Position numbers and translations under genes: made by a program. Positions 58,001-64,000 of a DNA stretch of 64,000 bases are shown piece by piece. Within the stretch, counting starts at the first letter, position 1; the number at the start of each line of letters is the position of its first letter. The notes beneath the pieces are model-generated. The model searched no databases, was not told where the DNA came from, and saw only the letters and a list, made by a program, of their open reading frames with translations. This stretch comes from Amborella trichopoda (lineage: Eukaryota > Streptophyta > Magnoliopsida > Amborellales > Amborellaceae): positions 7,350,623 to 7,414,622 of the forward strand of contig NW_006498507.1 of assembly GCF_000471905.2 (NCBI RefSeq), read 5' to 3'.

Positions 58001-60006
58001 CTTACATCCATCTTTAGAAGGAAGGTTTATACCTTAGGGGATGCAAATGTAGAAACGTATTCCCCGACGCATAAACTGCTCGTTATTTGATTTCTTTCTA
58101 TTTTATTCTACTTTCATGCACCCACTTTCTTCTTTCCACAAACTTTCAGAAAAGTAGAATAAAGGTGGCCACTTCAGGGTACTTGTGTGAGGCATGCATG
58201 GGGGCATCTACTTTTGCATCTTCACCATTGATTTGGGAACGTAGCAATACCACGTATAACACATTCTAATGTACCACCCTTCCCTTCCACCATGATCCCT
58301 TGCTATAAACAACAAATGCCAGGGCCATTTCAATTTTCTTTCTTTCAATTTAAAAATATTTGATGATGAAGATCATGGTGATGATAACAACAACAATAAT
58401 GATAATAAATTTGTAACAGGGAGCTGCCGATGTGCTAGCCTGGGCTGAGAGCAGGGCAGTCCCTGTCCACAAAGATTATGCTGTCTATTTGTCTGATGAG
58501 CCAGGGGTGGATTACCTATGGGTGGCACTCCACCCCAATCAGGCAGCCCACCCCGAATACTATGATGCCATTCTCAATGGCCTCGAGATCCTCAAGCTCA
58601 ATGACAGCACCGGAAATCTCGCTGGCCCAAACCCTACCCCGGCCCCGATCGAATCCCCCCCATCGATGGCCTCAACAGCAGCCCAAACGCAAAGCTCAAC
58701 CTCAAGAATCCACGTGATTGGGGGTGCGGCCGGTGGGGCTGCGGCTCTTAGTGTGGTGTTTGCCATTTGCATTGCAGTTTACTATAGGAAGAAGAGGGAG
58801 CCCTCATCGGACTCAGCTGGCGGTTCAGGATGGCTGCCTTTGTATGGTGGTGGCAACTCACAGATGATGAACAACAGCAAGGTCTCAACTGTCTCAGGTC
58901 GGAGTACTGCAAGCAGCCATGTGTCGTCCCTCGCGGCGAATCTTTGCCGTCACTTTTCCTTCCAAGAGATAAAGCAGGCGACCAAGAACTTTGAAGAGTC
59001 CCTCGTTTTGGGGGTTGGGGGATTTGGGAAGGTGTACGAGGGAGAGATTGACAATGGTGTGAAGGTGGCCATCAAGAGAGCCAATCCCTCATCAGAGCAA
59101 GGACTTCACGAGTTCCAAACAGAAATTGAGATGCTTTCGAAACTAAGGCACCGTCACCTTGTTTCCCTGATTGGTTATTGCGAGGAGAACAATGAGATGG
59201 TCCTTGTTTATGATTACATGGCCTATGGGACGCTTAGGGAGCACCTCTACAAGAGCAAGATGCCACCACTCTCGTGGAAGCAGCGGCTAGAGATATGCAT
59301 CGGTGCAGCAAGAGGACTGCACTATTTGCACACAGGAGCCAAGTATACCATCATACACAGGGATGTGAAGACCACCAACATACTTCTCGATGAGAAGTGG
59401 ATTGCCAAGGTCTCGGATTTTGGGCTTTCGAAGACCGGCCCAGGCCTTGACCACACCCATGTGAGCACAGTGGTGAAGGGAAGTTTCGGATATCTGGATC
59501 CTGAGTACTTCAGGAGGCAGCAGCTAACTGATAAATCTGATGTCTACAGTTTTGGGGTGGTCTTGTTCGAGGTCTTGTGTGCAAGGCCTGCGCTCAACCC
59601 CAGCCTTCCAAAGGAGCAGGTTAGCTTGGCCGACTGGGCTTTGCACTGTCAGAAGAAGGGGGTTTTGGAGGATTTAATTGACCCATTCTTGAAGGGAAAG
59701 ATAAACCCAGAGTGCCTGAAGAAGTTTTCAGAGACCGCTGAGAAGTGCCTGTCGGATAGTGGGGTCGACCGCCCTGCCATGGGAGATGTGCTTTGGAACT
59801 TAGAGTTTGCATTGCAGCTACAAGAGGGCTCAGAGGAGGGCAAGATTCCTGCAGATGTAGCCCCTGCAAGGTTGCCAGAATCCGGCAACCATCATGTCAC
59901 CTTCGTTGTTGGGTCAGAAAGGGAGGAGAGTGTAACAAGCCAGGATTCAGATGGGCTCAACACAAGCGCAGTTTTCTCCCAGCTCATCAATCCATCAGGT
60001 CGGTGA
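55002..60006 (+). CDS. FERONIA-like CrRLK1L receptor kinase, with ectodomain frameshift
   Basis: Plasma-membrane receptor kinase of the FERONIA/ANXUR clade; family members sense RALF peptides and cell-wall state. Exons 55002-56065 and 58420-60006 (GT-AG, phase 0, joining NKTAE to GAADVLAW). Signal peptide in the first 35 residues. Two malectin-like domains ([79 protein letters not shown]). TM at about 452-475 ([15 protein letters not shown]). Kinase at about 545-820: [39 protein letters not shown]. The tail [25 protein letters not shown] end matches FERONIA. The frame shifts between 55662 and 55676. The total of 2651 nt is one short of 884 codons (883 aa), against 895 aa in Arabidopsis. It is either a real null allele or an assembly base error. 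Confidence 0.88.
56195..56336. repeat. 142-bp block identical to 46992-47133
   Basis: Lies in the FERONIA-like intron, starting 130 bp after the donor. See the matching entry in FRIGIDA-like intron 1. Confidence 0.9.
56337..56714. other. FERONIA-like intron, short local repeats
   Basis: The word AGTAACAAAAATGGTGGATG followed by TTTTTAGCTAG is repeated around 56580-56660, and GATGATTCACTGTTTTAATA is repeated at about 56407 and 56427. Nothing else is seen. Confidence 0.6.
56715..57090 (+). mobile_element. MITE-like family M3, copy 4, in FERONIA-like intron
   Basis: TATAAGGTTGCAACCTTAA, CATCTCGACATCGATATGT, ATTTTACATCAAAATTATAT and TTTGAAGGTACC. Uninterrupted, and gives the empty site for the RTE insertion in copy 2. 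Confidence 0.7.
57510..57700. repeat. Cluster of degenerate inverted repeats in FERONIA-like intron
   Basis: Repeated words ACCGTCATAGACAT, GATGTCCATGG, CCGTCACGGATAT, CATGTCTATGA, GTCACGGACAT and CATGTCCATGACGG pair with one another on opposite strands. This resembles the sub-terminal repeats of a DNA transposon. Open frames here (HGHSMSM-like words) are by-products. Confidence 0.45.
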
Positions 60007-62723
60007 GTTTTCCAAAAGCTGCGAAAAATCTCAAGTCCTAGGTTTAAGGAGCAGATTGTCGTGCGTATCAATGAAGGCAAGCTTCTCTGGCAATAAAGGA
60101 TGGTGTCTCTCCTTAGAAATTTATTTGGGCACAATTGTAATTTTCAGGAGGAATTTGTAATTTTCGGAAGGAATTGTTTATTGCTGTTGCAAGGTTTTAT
60201 TCATATCCTTTTGTATGGATAATATAAATATTGTCAAGTGGTTTTAGGGAGACATATTTTTAATATGATTGCACTATTGTTTGACTATTTAAATTTCAGT
60301 TTCTTTTTATTCGAGAAATTTCATGTATGTTTGCAAATCCATATCATTTGTACAAGATTAGAATAAATGTCAAAAGAGGGGGCAAGTGGTTGCCAGTATA
60401 TGAAGAATTCCTAAAATTTCTCTCTTTAAATAACAAGTCCTATTAAACAAAAAACCAGATAGAAATATCAATCTACTAACACCACGAATCTGAGATCTCT
60501 AATATCATGTCCATAATTCTCATTAACTTGCAGTTTTCAAACATTTTACTTATATCAAATACTCAGTGTTGCAGTTGCAGATGCCTTAACCAAATAAGGA
60601 ATTTTGGTTCTCATTATGCATTATGATTCGTATCTGTGGGGTTCTGACTTCTGATCTTGTAGTGGTTTCCATCAGATATATCAGTAATCAGAAATGTTTT
60701 TCCCATCGATCAAGTGTCTTATCTTCCCAAAGATTGGATGCACTTATAGCTGATGCTTGCAATATTTTCTCCAATTGTTGCTCATCAAAAGTTGATGATA
60801 CATAGGTAAGGTTTTCACTGTTTTTAGAAGGGGATTAGGTTTTGGTGAGATTTTAAGACCTTCAGCCCCTCTTCCTATCTGTTTGATTCCCTAAGATCCT
60901 GAATACAAACGAAAAAAGGATCTAAAACCACCTGTTATACTTTTCATTTATTGAGTGAACTTTCTCGTTTTTCGATAGCCATAGCCAAAACCCACAAGTA
61001 CTTCCCAGACCTCTAGTGCAAACAAATGCTGTTAGCAGCAGCAAGAATACATGATTACAAAAGCAATGCCTAAAATCTCAGGAAAGAGAGATGAGAAACC
61101 TCACTGAAAAAGTTGAACCCCCACGCAACACATAAACAAGAAAGACCCAACTTTTGGCGGGTTATCCGACATACACATTAAATTAGAAAAAACACAAAAC
61201 ATTTTTTTTAAAAAAAATGTGATATTTGGCACCTCCCAGCAGAAGCTTCCTTTACCAAATAGTTAAACTCATTCCTCATGCTTTGGAAGCTCTCAAAGAA
61301 ACAATCATCAAATCTGAGATCCCCGCAATCCAATGGCTCGCAACTGCTCATCTGGTTCATTAAGATGTTGCTATTCTAAATCGCTCCTAGATGCCTGTTT
61401 ATTAACCTTCTTGTTTGGGTCGTTTTTGCATTCGTTCTTCTCTTCTCATCTGCATCTACCAATGTAACATATCTAAAATAGCTTTTGGAGATTTGGGCCT
61501 CCCTTGATTGACTTTGACTCCCTCTCATCCATAAAACCCATGAACAGGATGATGGGCTGATCTCTCAGCATCTTTGGCTTTGAAGTCCTAAAAAGGGCGG
61601 GGCTCGAAAACCTAGGAATGACAAGCATGGCCTCTTGAATCTCTTTCTTCTTGGGGACAGTTCTGGTTGGATGTGTACTTACGGGCCATCGTTTCTTCTT
61701 CCTTCTTGGGTATGGTTCAGGTTGGAAGTGTGGTTATAGGCTAAATCTCAAGTTGTCGAGAGAAAGAGGAGCCCGCCATTCTCGGAGAGAGTAGAGTTGA
61801 ACAGAGAGAGAGCAGAATCGACCTACATACCATCCCTTGTTTCTCTTTCTACTGTTTCAATCTCATCACTCTCACTCTGATGTGGCAGTATCAAAAACTC
61901 CAAGGATAATTTAGATATCTTTTACTCTATAGAATGGGTAATGTATATTCCAAAAGAATGAAAAATAAAAATAAAAACATAAAAATTAATAAGAACTAAA
62001 ATATATGAAATTAAATCATTTTAAGAATAATACTAATAACTAAAAGTTAAATCAGAATTCTAAAAATAAGTTAATATTTAATTTACAATAATATTTTAGA
62101 AAAAATAAGTTAATATTTAATTTAGAATAGTATTTAGAAATTATTTTTCATGTAAGGTCCAAGTTCAAGCGTCCCGCAAAGCCAGTGTCACTTGCTAGTT
62201 CAGTGCTATTTCAGCTTTCCATATTGAAGAAACTGAATTACAAGATCATTGAAACACACAAAAATAAAATCTTTTAAGTTGCAACCCTAGTATTCTGGGT
62301 AGTGCATAAGCATTTCTTTTCAACTTCTGTGCAAGAAGCCTTACAAGTAACAAAGAAATATCAGAGTATAACAGCACTTGGACAATATGACTTTAGAGTA
62401 ACTTACACTAGCATATGGATCTTGCATCAGTACAAGCTCCATAGATCACACTGGTAAGTTGCAATGCAGATTAGCAGCCACAAACGTAACGCAACTCAAC
62501 AGAAGAATATTTTCATTAACATAGACAGGACTAAATCAAGAACCACATGTATTGTTCAGGAATATGGGCTACAGTGTAGTAAAACGTTGTTTTAATTCTG
62601 GAACTACATAAACATTGAGGTGCCAAAAGCACTTAAAGAGACCTATATTTCTAAAGAGAACCAAAAGCCCCTCAATTTGGAGTTACCACTACAAAGGTCC
62701 AAGTCAAAGAGCACTTACTTGCC
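60007..62723. other. Intergenic between convergent FERONIA-like and lectin-kinase genes
   Basis: 60007 to about 60240 is the likely FERONIA-like 3' UTR, and about 62300-62723 the likely 3' UTR of the minus-strand kinase. Between them I see no gene, RNA or clear transposon. 61960-62160 is very AT-rich. Confidence 0.55.
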
Positions 62724-63303
62724 TCAAGGAGTGGACCTCAACTCCAATGCTGCTCGAGATGAAGTGGTGGGGTCACCGCTTCCTCCATGAGCAGAAGACG
62801 ACGCAACTTTCAACCCCAACTGCTGCAATTGGTGGACCACATATGACATCCTTGGACGGCCCGAGGGAACATGCTGGGTGCAAGCATATACAAGGTCCAC
62901 CACTTTTTGAATCACCCCAACTTCCGGAATGTCTGGAATGACAGGGTCCAAAAGCTCAGTGTACCTATGTGATTGCACCAGAGGTGTCGCCCACTCGAAT
63001 ATGCTCTGCCAACCCATGGAATCCACAGACTGTGATGGCCTTCGCCCGCTTATTATCTCAAGAAGGAGAACCCCAAAACTGTAGACATCACTTTTTGTGG
63101 TGAGTTCATTTCTGTAAACAAATTCTGGGGCAAGGTAACCATAGGTGCCTGCCATGACTGTTCGCTCGTGCATGGCTTCCCATGGCACAAACTTTGAGAG
63201 GCCAACACCCATCAAATGCGCTGAGAATTCCTCATCCAGTAGCACATTGGTTGCTCGAATATCTCGGTGAACCACATGGGGCTTCACTTTGTCATGCAAG
63301 AAC
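62724..63303 (-). CDS. C-type lectin receptor-like kinase (At1g52310 type), last exon only
   Basis: Membrane receptor-like kinase with an extracellular C-type lectin domain in the family; only the C-terminal half of the kinase domain lies here. The exon starts after an AG at 63305-63304 (RFLHDKVKPHVVHRDIRATN) and ends at the stop at 62726-62724, about 193 codons. Motifs: HRD catalytic loop, LLDEEFSAHLMGVGLSKFVP (the DFG position reads GVG, as in the family), [62 protein letters not shown]. One of the two Gly in the usual MAGGTYG is missing. The tail after VVHQLQQL is Ser/Gly-rich and unlike Arabidopsis. Upstream exons were not recognised before 64000. Confidence 0.87.
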
Positions 63304-64000
63304 CTGTATTTAAAGGGATCTATAAGTGCAAATGCAAGGGCAGATGGACATAAAAGCAAAGAAAATAAAAATTGCCAAATTTGCATTTTTCAGCAGTTTG
63401 ACAACATGACTGATTAATCATAAGGGCTTTCTATAGGAAAACCTGTGGAGATGGTGATCATACCATGTCATAATTTGATAGGAGGGCACTTTGCATTGTT
63501 TCCAATTTTGCCCTTAACCAAGAATTTTTTTTTCTAAATGGTTTGTATACTATGCTCCCGCAGCAACATATATAGTACACATATTCCCTCAAGCAGAAAA
63601 CCAACTTGGGAGGAATTTTTAATCTGAAAATTTGGGAACCACCTAAGAATCACAACATGATTTGTTTTTATGAAGTTAACTGTAGAATCACCACATGATT
63701 ATTTTCAAAAGGGAAAAAAAAGGATTTGAGTTCTCTAATACTTAGATCTCACCCTCCAAAATTGGATAGTCCTTATTCAATCGAAATTTTTTTTTTGGAG
63801 AGTGGTTGACTATCTTAAGACATTATCTTTTTTTTCTATAGACGTTGGTCTATGCGTTGAGGAGATTATATCTGCAAAATTTCAGTTACTAAAAATACCC
63901 CTGGATTGTGATTTACCCGTTGGAGTAAATGCACAGCTTGCTCCCGAGGAAGCATGAAATTCTTTGACATCTATAAATAGTATTTCAAGATGGAAAAAGT
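63304..64000 (-). other. Intron of the lectin receptor-like kinase, to the window edge
   Basis: AT-rich sequence. A short open stretch on the minus strand near 63970-63920 (LPREQAVHLLQR followed by GTAAAT) could be an exon end, but it does not match a part of this kinase family that I know. Confidence 0.4.

Overview
This is nuclear DNA from a flowering plant. Evidence: five recognisable angiosperm genes with GT-AG introns, plant-type L1, RTE and hAT elements, MITEs, and CT/GA microsatellites beside promoters. The introns are very long and loaded with transposons, which points to a large repeat-rich genome. I cannot name the species. One assembly gap (20 N) lies at 46341-46360.

Layout. 1-2.7 kb: a decayed hAT transposase. 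2.7-8.3 kb: repeat-rich DNA with no intact gene. 8.28-28.17 kb, minus strand: the gene for U2 snRNP protein A' in seven exons. Its fifth intron is 13.35 kb and holds a 7.5-kb L1 LINE in the same transcriptional sense, nested in an older repeat. 28.2-33.0 kb: a divergent intergenic region with MITEs and tandem repeats. 33.0-41.9 kb, plus strand: an eight-exon FES1/SIL1-type Hsp70 nucleotide exchange factor with an apparent ER signal peptide. 43.8-50.3 kb, plus strand: a three-exon FRIGIDA-like (FRL4-type) gene whose 4.9-kb first intron contains the gap and an apparent false duplication. 52.1 kb: a tRNA-Thr pseudogene. 55.0-60.0 kb, plus strand: a FERONIA-like CrRLK1L receptor kinase with a 2.35-kb intron and a frameshift in the malectin-like ectodomain. 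62.7-63.3 kb, minus strand: the last exon of a C-type-lectin receptor-like kinase (At1g52310 type) that continues out of the window.

The genes are ordinary housekeeping, chaperone, flowering-related and cell-surface signalling genes. They do not form a pathway or cluster. Exon models were built by hand from conserved protein sequence and GT-AG borders. The summed coding lengths of U2A' (903 nt), the SIL1-like gene (1236 nt) and the FRL gene (1596 nt) are exact multiples of three. FERONIA-like (2651 nt) is one base short, which supports a single-base lesion.

I found no convincing undescribed biological system. The best leads are the FERONIA-like frameshift and intron, the duplicated sequence around the gap, a 142-bp identical block shared by two introns of different genes, an RTE-dependent SINE with an 18-bp target-site duplication, and several small MITE families in and between these genes.
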